Shown: positions 13,401 to 48,813, counted from the first letter of the stretch. The stretch: DNA of 64,000 nucleotides from Sweltsa coloradensis (GCA_024449915.1 JAMZAV010000005.1:434001-498000), one strand, 5' to 3'. A program made the numbers and translations. The notes: a model not told the origin generated them from the letters alone.

Positions 13401-16400
13401 GGAAATATTGAAGCACTTCTCAAATATTTCCAAAAACGATATCGTAGGAATGAGAGCTCCCTACCTAAAGCCAGGCAGAAATACACAATTTGAGGTAAAA
13501 AATAAAAATTAGAAACTTCTTTACCGGTACCAGTACTAAATTGTTATCTAAGCCAATATTGACGGATTCTGAAGAAAGATAGAGTGTATGGTTTTGTAAC
13601 AATTTGTAGCCAATAATCGAGCCTTGGTAAAATAAATTACATATTATTTTGTCACACAACTTTCAATAGTTATTTTAAAGAAATATTAAAACTGGTTAAC
13701 GATTAGATTTTTCCATTACATTGATTACTTGGTTCAAATAAACATTTTAATTTGGGTGATACATTAAATAAGGAGGCAATCCAAAAAATTACAACTTAAT
13801 GTTATATTCTTCATCAACTTCATTTGCATTGCAATTTGTTCATTGGAAAGGTGTGAAAATGGTCAAAGAGGTAGCCGTTAGTTTCTAGAAAGTGCACATA
13901 AAACACAAACAAGAAGAGCTGCATGAGCCCAACGTGTACTTCCTATTTCAGGTGATGGAAGACTTTGGTTATGTTTACGACAGCTCTATGGGTATTCCCC
14001 CACTGCGGGTACCTATCTGGCCGTACACTCTCGACTACAAGATTCCTCACGAGTGCCGCTCGGGCACCTGTCCGACTAGGATCTTCCAAGGTACGTGACA
14101 CTCTTTACTTGAGTTCGCGTACAAAAACTATTTTTTTGGAAGGAACAGTAAGGATCTATAGTGATTTAAAATATATCAAAAATAACTATCGAATATGTTA
14201 CTTAAGTGATGCAGACGTAGGATAAAGTCTATGCCTCTTGTCTCCAGGAATCTGGGAAGTACCTCTCAATGCGCACTACGTTGAAAGCTACGAAGGGGGA
14301 CACTGCCCGTATCTGGACCAATGTGTCCTGCATAACCACGACCCCGACGAGGTGTTTGAGTGGCTCAAGGAAGATTTCCACCGCTACTACCTTCAGAACA
14401 AGGCTCCCTACATGATGCCTTTCCACACAAACTGGTTCCAGATCAAAGAGCTGGAACGTGGACTTGCCAAGTTCCTAGATTATACAAAGACACTGTAAGT
14501 ATTCTCAATATGTACGTATAAAAGATTCAATTGTCATTTGATATTGGCATAATGCCTCGTTAGTAAATTTTTTAAGATAATTTCTATCTATCAAAGTACT
14601 TTGTTTTATGATAACCGGGTAACTAGGGATGGGGTGTTACAAAATATGTCTGAGTAGACCTACTTGCTAATTGCTATTTTAAACCGTTTTAAGCAATGAC
14701 ATTAACCCTTTCTCTGTTATGGACTCATCTAATACGTCCATGCGCGCCGCCCGCTGTGAATTCTGGACATACTAGATACGTCGGGCAATTACTGAAGTCG
14801 TAACTCGTAAACTAGGTCTACTACTACTACTGATTTCAAAAAGTAGTAGGCCTATTTTACGAGTTACGAATTCAGTAATTGCCCGACGTATCTAATACGG
14901 CCAGAATTCACAGCGGGCGGCGCGCGTGGACGTATTAGATGCATCAATAACAGAGAAAGGGTTAAGATACGAAAGTTATACATTTCAAAATACCTCATTG
15001 CATAGTCAAAGGTGGTGTGAAAGCTATAATAAAAATATCAGACAACCAAATCGTATACTTTTTGCAAAACTTAGTAACCAAAATTGTTCATAAAAGTAGC
15101 AATAGCAGAAAAATGCATAACAAAAATAATTGGTCTTTTCAAAATACTAAATAATGATCGATCTTACTCTATAGCTACTGTCTTTTGCATAATTAGTTTT
15201 TTTTTGTGAACTCACAGACTTATGTTGTGTTTGGGTTTTTATCGTGAGACGTGACACTTGCAGACGGAAAGACGGACAGAAAAGTGATTCATATTTAGGG
15301 AGCTTCGTTCCCTTATATTTTATTGTAAATGGTTAATATAAGTAATATATATTCTATATGGAGGTACCCTTGTACCATTAGTAAATTAATTTAAGTGTGT
15401 GAATTTAGTTTTGTAATCAAAATGTTTTTTCTTTCCCCAGCCCCGACGTTTGGTTTGTGACCATCACCCAAGCCCTCACGTGGATGACCGACCCAAGACC
15501 CGTCAAGGACCTTGGCACATTCGACTCTTGGAACTGTGCCAAGAAAGAGGTACCACAGCCTCCCCCCTGCAACCTGCCCGTGTCTTGTGCTCTCTCCTTC
15601 AAAGTACCAGAGTCCAACATCTCAGAAACACGGTAAGAAGAAACCCACTACAAACTATTATTCTCGTTCAACATATTACATTATGTAATAAATGTCACAA
15701 TTTACAAAAATAACAAAAAATTAAATTTGTGGGTGCTATGGTAGGCTCCCTCAAAATTGATAGGCTTTGAACTCCCGTACATAGTAGGTGTATGGAGATT
15801 AGCCGAAACGTACCGACATTGGTGGCTCAAGCGTATAGCGCGAGACTCTGATTCGGGAGGTGGCGGGATCGAATTCCGCCACCGGCAATCCTGACTGAAA
15901 GTTTTTTCAATGTTTTCCTCAGCCAGTAATGCAAATGCAATGGATAGAGTCCTCTTAAACAGCCACGTTCAAATTGTATGCGTTAAATGTTGACGCTAAC
16001 AAGACACTGATATGCTAAAAAAGCTACTGTACTAGTCTATATTTTGAAGCTATTGTTAGTAACATAAGAAAGTTCTGGAATGAAGGGCAGTTCCAAATTA
16101 GGGTCAAAGTTAACTTTATTTCCATTTTATCGTTAATTAACAATGTAGTTAGATAGATTACCTATTTACGGCTACTAATTTTTAAGGACTCGGATCTATA
16201 TATATATATGTTAGAATTCACGTTTTTCTGGGTTGTGTCACACGATAAAAATTGAGTAGGTGGTTTAGACTTACCCTACCTCACCCGACGTTTCGAGGGA
16301 ATAACGCGTTGAAGCGAGACGCAGTTTACCCAAGATCCTCTTTTATCTAGACGGCCGCGAAACCTACAACTAATCATATATATTAATTTACTTCTTGCGT

Positions 16401-16612
16401 GCCCTACCGGTTGGTTATGTGTAGAGTTTTGGTGCATGTAGTAGCTGATTTTAGTGCCACCACTGCCTGAGATCCCAGAGACGTAAACGCGTCGTGGATT
16501 AAGTAACAACTTTAAATTAGCTACGTTGTCATCAGCAGGTGAAATTTTGTCACCCAGACCTTCAGTGTTTTATGTTCTCTATGCTTCCCAACCTGTCAAC
16601 CTTTCCAATCTA

Positions 16613-16647
<35 letters not shown>

Positions 16648-16892
16648 GATACTTATTAACTATACACGCTGAAATATCGCGACATCTTTGCAACGGTTTG
16701 TTTAAAGTAAAGACTATTTCAGCGTATTCACTCACTTTTCCTTGCAAATGAATCTCTGTGTACCTATGTATTGTGTATTCTTGTTGTAGGTACTTGGTAA
16801 CATGTCGGGAGTGCCCGGCTAAATACCCATGGCTCGGAGATTCCGAGGGAACTGGAGTCGAGGGTGCCGATGTTTATAGCCCCGAGAACTAA
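7301..16892 (+). CDS. Chitin deacetylase-like gene (CBM14 + polysaccharide deacetylase), 5' end missing, one frameshift
   Basis: Exons: 7301-7413, 8108-8219, 10275-10402, 11704-11910, 13338-13494, 13952-14090, 14248-14494, 15441-15632, 16790-16892; all have AG/GT borders. The product is a secreted chitin-binding and chitin-modifying type protein of about 464 visible residues. It has a charged linker (1-14), a six-cysteine CBM14/peritrophin-A domain (Cys 17, 32, 38, 48, 61, 69), a Cys-rich linker (Cys 90, 95, 100, 102) and a NodB-like deacetylase domain from about 118. There is no LDLa domain, which matches the arthropod group III/IV (CDA4/CDA5-like) architecture. The signal-peptide exon must end in phase 1 and was not found; it may lie outside the window. 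One extra base near 11899 breaks exon 4, and the canonical metal-binding residues are absent (see findings). Family assignment is secure; activity is doubtful. Confidence 0.93.
8108..8219 (+). CDS. Chitin deacetylase-like, exon 2 (rest of CBM14)
   Basis: The acceptor is GTTCTAG and the donor A/GTAAGT. It reads CVDGFPYLNRCPSS onward and carries cysteines 3-6 of the CBM14 domain, joining in phase 0 to the previous exon and leaving in phase 1. The aromatic and asparagine-rich core (YFDDINKLC) is typical of peritrophin-A chitin-binding domains. Confidence 0.93.
8415..8465 (+). repeat. tRNA-like fragment with B box
   Basis: GGTTCGAAGCC is enclosed by a GGTCGGG/CCCGACC stem, like the 3' half of a tRNA or a SINE head. 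No complete cloverleaf is visible. It lies in intron 2 of the chitin deacetylase-like gene. Confidence 0.3.
8466..10274. other. Chitin deacetylase intron 2 interior
   Basis: Spliced-out sequence. Segment 9217-9860, with GGGTCCTCCATGACCCCTCC, looks like a decayed mobile sequence, but I found no inverted ends. Confidence 0.4.
10275..10402 (+). CDS. Chitin deacetylase-like, exon 3 (Cys-rich linker)
   Basis: The acceptor is CCTCTCCAG and the donor GAT/GTAAGT. It encodes the linker with CDTAVCQLPYCFCSRDG, a hallmark segment just before the deacetylase domain of arthropod chitin deacetylases. It enters in phase 1 and leaves in phase 0. Confidence 0.93.
10600..10750. repeat. Dispersed repeat, copy 2, in chitin deacetylase intron 3
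   Basis: GCCCGTGCGTGTATGTGTAA, then GATTAACATGC and TGTTTTGGTGACTTATGG match the order of words in the copy at 5513. Confidence 0.6.
11704..11910 (+). CDS. Chitin deacetylase-like, exon 4 (start of deacetylase domain, frameshifted)
   Basis: The acceptor is TTTTACAG and the donor ATC/GTAAGA. It starts TPQMILLTFDGAVN, the NodB motif 1 region, and continues to GHEIAT. The frame then meets TGA at 11899-11901. The exon is 207 nt, but the flanking phases (in 0, out 2) require 206. Dropping one base near 11899 restores ETIS and the frame of exon 5, so a one-base insertion or base-calling error is the simplest reading. Confidence 0.9.
13338..13494 (+). CDS. Chitin deacetylase-like, exon 5
   Basis: The acceptor is GTTCACAG and the donor GAG/GTAAAA. 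It encodes LQQGLENKGYEEWVGEM followed by the conserved MRAPYLKPGRN segment (deacetylase motif 3). It enters with one base to finish a serine codon and leaves in phase 0. Confidence 0.94.
13952..14090 (+). CDS. Chitin deacetylase-like, exon 6
   Basis: The acceptor is CTATTTCAG and the donor CAAG/GTACGT. It encodes VMEDFGYVYDSSMG (motif 4, DSS) and the WPYTLDYKIPHEC and SGTCPTR segments typical of chitin deacetylases. Phase 0 in, phase 1 out. Confidence 0.95.
14248..14494 (+). CDS. Chitin deacetylase-like, exon 7
   Basis: The acceptor is GTCTCCAG and the donor ACT/GTAAGT. It encodes IWEVPLNAHYVESYEG, a conserved cysteine pair (GHCPYLDQC) and MMPFHTNWF with the motif 5 histidine. Phase 1 in, phase 2 out. 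Confidence 0.95.
14706..14961. mobile_element. piggyBac-like foldback MITE in chitin deacetylase intron 7
   Basis: The element is flanked by TTAA on both sides (14702-14705 and 14962-14965). It has long inverted arms of roughly 110 bases that begin CCCTTTCTCTGTTAT and end with the complement. TTAA targets and CCC-starting ends suggest piggyBac-type mobilisation. It has no coding capacity. Confidence 0.75.
15441..15632 (+). CDS. Chitin deacetylase-like, exon 8
   Basis: The acceptor is CTTTCCCCAG and the donor ACACG/GTAAGA. It encodes PDVWFVTITQALTWMTDPR, the end of the deacetylase domain, then the C-terminal cysteines (WNCAKKE, PPPCNLPVSC). Confidence 0.95.
15811..15960 (+). repeat. tRNA-like SINE fragment
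   Basis: It contains an A-box-like TGGCTCAAGCG and, about 40 bases on, a B-box-like GGATCGAATTCC in a hairpin GGTGGCGG/CCGCCACC. Spacing resembles a tRNA-derived SINE promoter. It sits in intron 8 of the chitin deacetylase-like gene. It could also be a decayed tRNA pseudogene. Confidence 0.35.
16616..16642. repeat. (AT)n microsatellite
   Basis: About 13 AT units in the last intron of the chitin deacetylase-like gene. Confidence 0.95.
16790..16892 (+). CDS. Chitin deacetylase-like, last exon with stop
   Basis: The acceptor is GTTGTAG. It encodes YLVTCRECPAKYPWLGDSEG, the conserved C-terminal tail of these proteins, and ends at TAA 16890-16892. The 3' UTR follows. Confidence 0.94.
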
Positions 16893-17695
16893 ACCAGAGA
16901 GACGTCCACGATCGTGTCATCTTAACCTCGAGATTACTAGAAACAAATAGGATTCCTATCTTACATAATAGGCATAAAATATTCTATCGTTTTTATAGTC
17001 TTACTCGTGAACATTCCATATGAGTCGACCAGTTACTGTCGGAGATGCACTTATTGTTAATTAATTATATTTATAAGTTAATGAGCAGTATGATGCAAGA
17101 CTGGGAACAACTCAACCTGATTTGATTAGTTTGATGGTGACGTGATATTATAAGGAATTTAATGGCTCTTTACTAAAGTCTTTGACAGATAGCACCTGCA
17201 ATAATTGCTCGTCTCAATTTAGTCTAATTTATAAGATGTAAACATTGATGGGCCTATTGCTGCAAACCCAGCAAAATTAAATACTGTAGACATCTTTAAA
17301 AAAATAGATTAAAATAATACTACATATTTAGGCAAGACCTTTTTGGTGAAACTAGTGAAAAAAAAAACTATGGACAATGTGTCAATCCATTTTCACATAA
17401 TTATTACAAAGTATTAGAAATTTATGGAATCTAATCTAGAGTAAGCGAACAAAAACTGTTAACTTAATGGCTAATCCGAATAACAAATCTAATCACAGTT
17501 ACCCATCGAGTTGCTCAATAAGACTTGGTGTTTGTGCGTAAGTCACATGCGTAACGGGTTGCTAAACATTAGTCGATCGTATCGGCTGTGGAACACAGAG
17601 GACAAGCTCGGAAATAAGTTTATTACATTTCAGTGCGAATGAGTTTTACGAGTGTGAATGGTTATTGTAAAACTGCTCAAAACATTGTTTGTTTT

Positions 17696-17701
17696 AATAA
17701 A
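17696..17701 (+). terminator. Candidate polyadenylation signal of the chitin deacetylase-like gene
   Basis: AATAAA lies about 800 bases after the stop codon and is followed by a GT-rich stretch. It is the first canonical signal I noticed downstream; no transcript evidence is available. Confidence 0.4.
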
Positions 17702-19984
17702 AAAAGTTGTGAAAATGTCTACATTGGTATATCATTTTGAGTTCTTTACTACTGTTTGTCTACAAAATAGCATGTCTAGCCCTGGGTTGGAACCTTGACT
17801 ATTTAGCAACCAGAGAAAAGCTTCCCTTCCAATTGTTGCTAGGATCCAAAACCATAAGGAATAATACAATAAAAGTTGCAAGCCCCAAGTTGGAAAATGG
17901 ATGAATTTATACTGCATAACCCAGCTTAGTCTGTCTCCACACTCGCAGTGAACATCGCCCCCCTACTTCTCCAAGTTGGTTTTGCATCTGGAGACGCCAC
18001 ATTTCCCCTTCTACCTTCTAGTCTGCCCAGCGATGGGCAATTGCTGTAATCAAGACGATTTAATACAGGCAAATGAGAGGGCCATAGATGCCGCTGTTTT
18101 TTTTTGGGTGGACATATTTGATCCAGAAACGGAAATTCAATACCCAGCTCAGTATTTTTGAGAAGATTACATTAAAAGCACTAATTATTTAATTAATTTT
18201 ATTTAACATCTGGAGCAAGTTTAGCTTTTTTTTTAGTTTTTACATTGTTTCAGCACACCTTGGCTGTTAAAAATAAGGGAAAATGTATAGACCCTCTATA
18301 TGTGATAACATTTTGTGCACAATTCCATAGCAGATCAGATACTAGTTGATATCTCTTTAAATTTTATTCTACATTAACAAAGGCAAAACATAGCTAAAGT
18401 ATTGTCAGAAAAAAAGATATGACAGACCAAAAATGCTCATGTCAATGTAGAAAGCATTATAGCTGGTCTAAATAGGCATATTGCATTTTATAATTTAGTC
18501 GAGACCTCGGAATGCCGAACGAGGACTTGCAGTAATAAACTGAAAATGTGGAGTCCGCCATTGTCAATTTTGGTGCGTAGTGGCATTCCGCATTACTGTC
18601 CAAAATGACTCCTTCATGGGCTATAGATGGCAGCAATTGCAGCTTATTGGATCTCAAAAGGGTTATTTATTTATTGTATAGCGGAACCATCTTTTTTTTT
18701 AAATCCTAGAACAAATTACACAGTAATTACAAGGGATAAACGATAGAAATGTGCAAAACATGACAATGAATCATCACACTTTTAAACTTACAAGTGGTTC
18801 TACTATATTGGCAATGGTTGTACATGAATTTCAAGTAAAAATAAAACAAGTTTATAAAGATATGAAAAGCATTTATTCATAGTAGTAGGTAGGCTTAACG
18901 CCATACAATATAATACGTAACAGTACCCGTATAGTCCAGTATAATATACAGTAGCTCCAGCAAGCCCCAAGGAGTTATGGATCAGATCTACTCTATCTAC
19001 ATTGTTTTGATATCTTAAGTATTGCTTATATCAGATGACCATGTAGGCCTATATTATCGTCCCTCTTCAGCAGGGCAGATTGAAATTGATTAATATAAAT
19101 GATCACCTAAGCATATACATACCTTACATTACAAAATAGACATTCGATTAACCTCAAAATAACTTTCCACATTTCAAGTACACGTTTTGCTTAATTTTTT
19201 AACATCTCAACTTATCTTTTATGTACGTACTATGATATTTGAACATTTGTACTTCTTAACGTCTTACACCCTACGAATTCTTTCTTCTGCCAGCACAAGT
19301 ACAATCTTTGTTTGCCGACCTATGTTACAAACAAATTAATAGAATGCAACATGTGAAAGATTAACATTTCAAAATGGCTGCGAGTACATTTAAAAAGTTA
19401 AGGCATCGAGTGCAAGACATAAGCACTAAGCTGTTTTTTTATAGTGATGTGGCAATCAGCCACCTGAAAAAACCTTTAGTTTTACATAACATCACAAGTT
19501 AAAAAATTTGACTTAAAAAGAGATGACATGTAGAAAAAACACATTCTCAAAAATGCACACAAAACATGTCGCAGATTACAGCAGGGCTACCACTCTAACA
19601 GACAGAAATAACCTGATAAACAAACAATCTGTGCTAGTTAAATTACTATTCTAGGACACTTTTTGATTATAAGTCGGGCAGGCCACTATCCAAAAATGGG
19701 GGAGAAATACCCTTTCTCACGTATCCTATTACCAATTTGGAATGTGATGGATGTGCCCGTTGAGTTTAAAAAGCTACACAATTTTTTTGTGAATAAAAAT
19801 GCTCAACAACATGTGCTGCCAAATAAACAAATTTATTTCTGGTAGTTGGAAAATTTTGACTACGAAAGCAAACTGTAAAATTTACGTAGGCAGAGATCCG
19901 ATTGCGTGAATGTCTGTTTGAGAACATTGTTGCTATTAGTTCCATTTGTAGGTACATGTGACAATAGCTTTTTAATAACCAAGA

Positions 19985-20090
19985 GCCATTTGACCAATGA
20001 CAACGCAAAGCGCTAGACGCTCGGTCTCCTATCCTTCACCCCGAACGCGTGCCAATTAGAAGTAATCATGAAGGGGAAAAATCATTTCAC
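19985..20090. repeat. Dispersed repeat shared with 53335-53450
   Basis: The reverse complement contains CTTCTAATTGGCACGCG and GACCGAGCGTCTAGCGC, which match GGCTTCTAATCGGCACAC and GACCGAGCGTTTAGAAC at 53365-53415. A third partial copy with GGCTTCTAATTGGCACGC is at 20953. Confidence 0.6.
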
Positions 20091-20279
20091 TGCCACATAG
20101 ATACTTCAGCTAGTTGTCTAATCTGACAATTTAAGTGGCTGTGGAGTTGTGTTAGTTGTTGGGCGGATGGGCGAGCACCACCGCTTGGATCATGCAAATA
20201 TGCACAAATTTACGTACCTTTAGACGGCAGTTTTCCCCCTTCATCAACCCTCGACAAATCCACGAGCAGTACGCTCGTA

Positions 20280-20375
20280 CAGCGTAATATCCACTTGCAA
20301 CGAGGTGGCGCGGGTAAACTGGGGTCGGGGGCAAAGCCCCAGCCGCCGGATTCAAATCCCCCAAAGTAGAAATTT
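20280..20375 (+). repeat. SINE-like sequence with B box
   Basis: A GGGGTCGGGGGCAAAGCCCC hairpin precedes CCGGATTCAAATCCCCC, a good B-box match. No A box is evident. A second B-box-like GAGTTCGATCC lies near 20488. Confidence 0.3.
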
Positions 20376-21013
20376 TTTTTGGGTTCCGTGTTTTATTTGG
20401 TGGCCTAAATCGCGATTTGAGGCGACATCTAATCTTAAATAAACGATTGAAAGAAAGCTAAGATTGCATTACCAACTCCTTACGTCACGTCATAGGAGTT
20501 CGATCCTCGGTCAACGTGAAGTAGGCCTAGGCTAGGACTGCGGCCAATGAGAGTTCAAATAGAGCTACCACCTGCTGGATTTACGTCTATGTTTTCATGA
20601 GGATGGGCAAGGTCACTGATTTTATAATTAAAATAAACATGAAGTTAAAAACATAATTAAGAATAGTTTCATTGTTCGCGTCGATTTTATGCCAGCCTAG
20701 TTTAGGCGTCTCTTTGTTACGTGTGTTGTTGGTAGCCTTGACCTTGAATTTTTGATAGTTCGTTTTTGTCGAGTGGTTGGTAACAGGCCATGCTGCCATG
20801 CGCGGTAGTTGTATTGCAGGCGCGGCGATTCAAATCATAAAAAAAGCGCGGACGCACCGTAAGATATCTGCGAGTGTCAATTTGCCAACTCGCAAGCAAC
20901 AAATTTTCACTCGCAAATTGCGAGTGGGATTGTCGAGGGTTGCCCTTCATGATGGCTTCTAATTGGCACGCTCCCCACGGCCATACTGAGAATCTAGACT
21001 CTAGCATATTAAT

Positions 21014-22311
21014 TAGGGATGTGCGAGTACTCGAAAATTCGAGTCGAGTCGAGTAGTTGCAACTCGACTCGAGTGGTTCGAGTACTTTACGAAAATCGAG
21101 TCGAGTCGAGTAGTTTTTGTCGACTGAGCCGCCGACTACAAAAGGTTCAGATTTATCCAACAGGTAGCGCCACTATCAAAATCGCGTAAGAATCGATTGT
21201 TAAATCGACAGGTCGAATTTTGCTATGATGACGAGCTAGTATCGACGCCATTTTCAATACTTGCTTTGCTTGTTTTTACGATTTTCACGCTGTTGTCACG
21301 GCGTCACTTCACAGTTTAATCGTCGTAATTGTATAAATGCATCGTTTTTGATAGTGATAGAACCAAGTGAACAACATATCACGGAGAATATAGACAATGT
21401 TGACGGTCCAAGTCCAAGTGTAGCATCCCGCAAGCCTAGCCTAGGCCTAGGCCAACCTAACCAAGACGCGTATTTTTTTTACAGTTTCAGATCATAAGAA
21501 ACCATTATTAATGTTGATTTTGATGTGTTGTCTTCAGGTTTGGCTATAAAAGTTGCATTGCCGCTTAATTTGATCGATCTTTTTATGATTTTTCGTCGGA
21601 AAGTGATGTTGCTTGTTGGTTGGTTAGGCAAGCCTAGGCCATAGATCTAGGCCTACCTAGGCCTACCCTTAAAACGTTTTCCCCACATGATAAAAATACA
21701 TCAGAAGAATCCCTGGACATTAATGACAAGAATGCGCTGTATTTACTACTTGCAATGTTATTATTGTGCGAGATAAGCCAGGGAACCTAGGCCACTGAGC
21801 TCTGTGGCCTAGCTAGGCCTAGGCCTAGCCCCTACTTCTGGAGATGGCTTTTCCAAAATGCCTCGTTTTTGAGCTTTCAGGTAGGGCCTAGGCTAGGCCT
21901 AATGAGGTGATTTTTAAAACATTTTACTTATTATTATGTTGATCTCAATCTCGATATTTGTTTGATCTCGCTCGAGTCTTGCTCGATCTCGAATTTTGCT
22001 CAATCTCGCTCGAAATTCAAGCAGGAATTCTCATTTCTGCTCGATCTTGCTCAAATTTTAAAATCGCTGCTTGCACAGACCTAGCAATCAGTATTCTACA
22101 TCACCTTTTCTCTTCTAGATATGCCCGAATATGTTTAGAAAAGAAAAGACGATTCCGAAATTGAGTATATCTTGGGCATGCATTATTATATTGCGTGGTT
22201 TAGAAATTACCATAGTTCAATAACGACTCGACTCGACTCGATACTCGTGAGTATTTAATACTCGACTCGATACTCGACTCGAGGTCAAAATGCACTACTC
22301 GCACATCCCTA
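21014..22311. mobile_element. hAT-type element between the two genes
   Basis: The ends TAGGGATGTGCGAGTA and TACTCGCACATCCCTA, with GAGTCGAGTCGAG subterminal repeats, are flanked by an exact 8-bp duplication ATATTAAT (21006-21013 and 22312-22319). The interior is rich in TAGGCCTA words and shares a block with the element at 41061-42360. No transposase. Confidence 0.92.
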
Positions 22312-22319
22312 ATATTAAT

Positions 22320-23023
22320 TGAATGTCATTGCATTAGACATTGATGGATCAACATCAATCAAAATCGGATAAAATTTCCTTGAAACCGATTTCATTTCCC
22401 ATGATAACACACAATATAATAAAGGACAGTCATGAATAAGAATATTGTGGTAAATGGTAGTTCGACCTTTGGCAACTCATCACCCAAAGTTGTACTATTC
22501 ATAAGTTGGCTTTGAGGGCCACATCATGGTCCGGAGTTTGGGCACACTGGTCTACACTGTCATAGACAAGAAGATACAATATACTATCACATAAAATAAA
22601 ACTTAACTTTTGGGCCGAGAGCGACAGAACGTAAATCATACAGTTGACTTACAGATGATGTACTCTTAAAGTACCAGATATCAGTTTAAGTACTTTACCT
22701 CAACCTAGATAATAAGTTGAACTTGAAGTTGAACAGAAGAAACATGGGTGTGACATGAAGGAGAGATAGATAGGTAGAAGATGATGGATATAAATTATAA
22801 ATAGGAGTTTTAGTTTAGTTTGTTTCAGGTAGGGCCTAATTAGGCTTTGAAAGTGGTATTTTTTTAGATTAGGCATACCAACCACACTACTATTCCATTT
22901 CCTGCTCGTGAGTAAAAACAGTAAAGGAAAATAAAACCTGGGCATAAAAAGATTGGCCCCCTTCCTCAACATTAATTGTCCAGAACAAATATGCTGTTCC
23001 CAAGCACCATACAACAATACTAA
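22320..23023. other. Possible Chk1 3' UTR or intergenic sequence
   Basis: No exon or transposon end is seen. I noticed no canonical minus-strand AATAAA here. Confidence 0.35.
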
Positions 23024-23218
23024 CATACAGCCTTATTAAGTCACATAAGGCACAGTGGAATAGGCCGACATGCAGGACAGCCTTATTAAGGCACAGTGGA
23101 ATATACACTACCAACAAACATACAGCCTTATTAAGGCACAGTGGAATATACACTAATACTAATAAACATACAGCCTTATTAAGGCACATAAGGCACAGTG
23201 GAATAGGCTGACATGCAG
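23024..23218. repeat. Four imperfect tandem copies of an AGCCTTATTAAGGCACA unit
   Basis: ACAGCCTTATTAAGKCAC recurs four times with GGCACAGTGGAATA after each, in units of about 40-55 bases. It lies just downstream of the Chk1 stop, possibly in its 3' UTR. Confidence 0.8.
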
Positions 23219-23670
23219 GCTGCGGTCAACCAGTCACCTGCAGAGTGCTTAAAATAGGTATTTTAAGTTTGAACTTCGAAGTATCCATTACTTCAACTTG
23301 TCTAGTTCTCTGCCATACAAACAATTCCAGTCATACATACTTTACAGTGTACAACATTCGAAGCAGAAAGATACCTTCTTATTTAGAATTAGAATGCAAC
23401 TTGAAGAGCGTTCTCAAATACGTATGAAACGCTTTGATTTTTTAAATAGCTCAGGATTTTTATCTATCAATTTTGGTACAGTAATAAAGAAGGCAAACAA
23501 GATGAAGAAAATAGCAAATAGGTTCTAGACATTATTTACATTAAATATTCAATGTTGATGTTAATAAGTAATTGGAAAAAAATAGAACACAGTAATTGAC
23601 AATTACTAATTGTAAACCAATTAATTAATACTATACAAAGTAAAGATACCAAGTCAAGTGATGCATCAAA

Positions 23671-47657
<23,987 letters not shown>

Positions 47658-48053
47658 TGAGCCAAGCCCACAGGACAGTAGGCTAGCCAGGCCTACAGAA
47701 TCCAAATACAAAGACGCCGACCTAAAAAAATGAAAACCAAATTTGATGACCTGATATAAAATCCACACATATACCCCCAAGTCTGCAGATAATATCTAGG
47801 TCTATCAGTGCTTTAGAAAAAACGACCAAGTTGAAGTTGCCATCACCTTATGTCAATAAATCACTGAGGTTGTTTATTGGCCAACCAGATGGTAGTGCCA
47901 ATATGTAGCTAAATCTTTACTTTTTATTACCGGAAGACTATGCAGGCCTATCACACAAGGCACGTGGTATGGATAAATGTAGGAGCCCTTGAAAAGGGCG
48001 GCTCTGGACCAATGAGACTTGCAAGGCCAAGAACTGGTTTTTACCAATATAGG

Positions 48054-48606
48054 CAGGGCTCGAATTTTAAAATATTTAGCACTCGCCCGGGCGAGTGCTC
48101 TTGTAAATTTACTAGTCCGAAATTAAAAACACTAGTCCGTATTCCTACTCCAAACCACTACTAGTACTACTATAACTTAAATACGTAATTTTGTAATAAT
48201 ATTTAATAACGTAATATTTGGCTACCCTTTACAAATGGACCGTGTTCATCTCCTACGTTAGATATCTCACAAACAGAAAAAAACATCGAATTTAGTTGTT
48301 GGTCAAACGTAGCCACGTGTGTTCTGTTAACCAGCGTTCTTGAAAAGGGCGCACACGATTCTTCTCATATTTTGCATTGTCTGCAGTAGGATTAGGTTTC
48401 TGTTTCTTGTTTGGGTGATCAACTCAACTATTTAATACCGACACATATTTGTTGACCGCGTAGTTTGAAATGTAATGTACGCAATTTATGTTACGGCTCA
48501 CCAAAAAAATCACACGCCCGCCGGGCGAGTGATTTCCAAAAGTTACTTGCCCGCGCAACAATACACTCGCCTCGGGCGACCGGGCGAGCGTTAAATTCGA
48601 GCCCTG
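48054..48606. mobile_element. hAT-type MITE upstream of Chk1
   Basis: The ends CAGGGCTCGAATTTTAA and TTAAATTCGAGCCCTG, with GGGCGAGTG subterminal repeats, are flanked by an exact 8-bp duplication AATATAGG (48046-48053 and 48607-48614). Confidence 0.9.
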
Positions 48607-48752
48607 AATATAGGGCTTAGGCTTAAATACCAAAATTGTAATTTGCGTATTGCACTTCAGCCCACTTCAGTCTACCTCACTGTGAAAACGCTAGTGCTCA
48701 ACCAGAAAATATTATTTTCTGGTTATTTCTGGTTCTGGTGGTTGGGTTGGGT

Positions 48753-48813
48753 ATGTTAGCCTGTGTTGGGGATTATTATTTTCAAAATAATAATCCCCAA
48801 CACAGGCTAACAT
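48753..48813. repeat. Perfect 61-base palindrome with 30-bp arms
   Basis: ATGTTAGCCTGTGTTGGGG runs on through ATTATTATTTT, a single central C, then the exact complement back to GCTAACAT. There are no mismatches and practically no loop. Confidence 0.9.

Larger units (their letters stand above)
17702..21013. other. Interval between the convergent genes
   Basis: It holds no supported exon. Minus-strand polyadenylation-like TTTATT words (plus-strand reading) occur at about 18668 and 18873, the nearest clear candidates for the Chk1 3' end, which would imply a 3' UTR of nearly 5 kb. Repeats at 19985-20375 are listed separately. Confidence 0.35.

Noticed and set aside
18033..18161. Reading frame beginning MGNCCNQDD, resembling a myristoylated N-terminus
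   Set aside because: No recognisable continuation, no donor site and no partner exon. A G-protein-like start by chance is likely.
20717..21160. 147-residue minus-strand frame, the longest in the window
   Set aside because: It runs from unique sequence into the end of a hAT element and has no recognisable domain; length alone is weak evidence.
22890..23189. Minus-strand frame with repeated LNKAVCLLV
   Set aside because: The repetition comes from the DNA tandem repeat after the Chk1 stop, not from a protein family.
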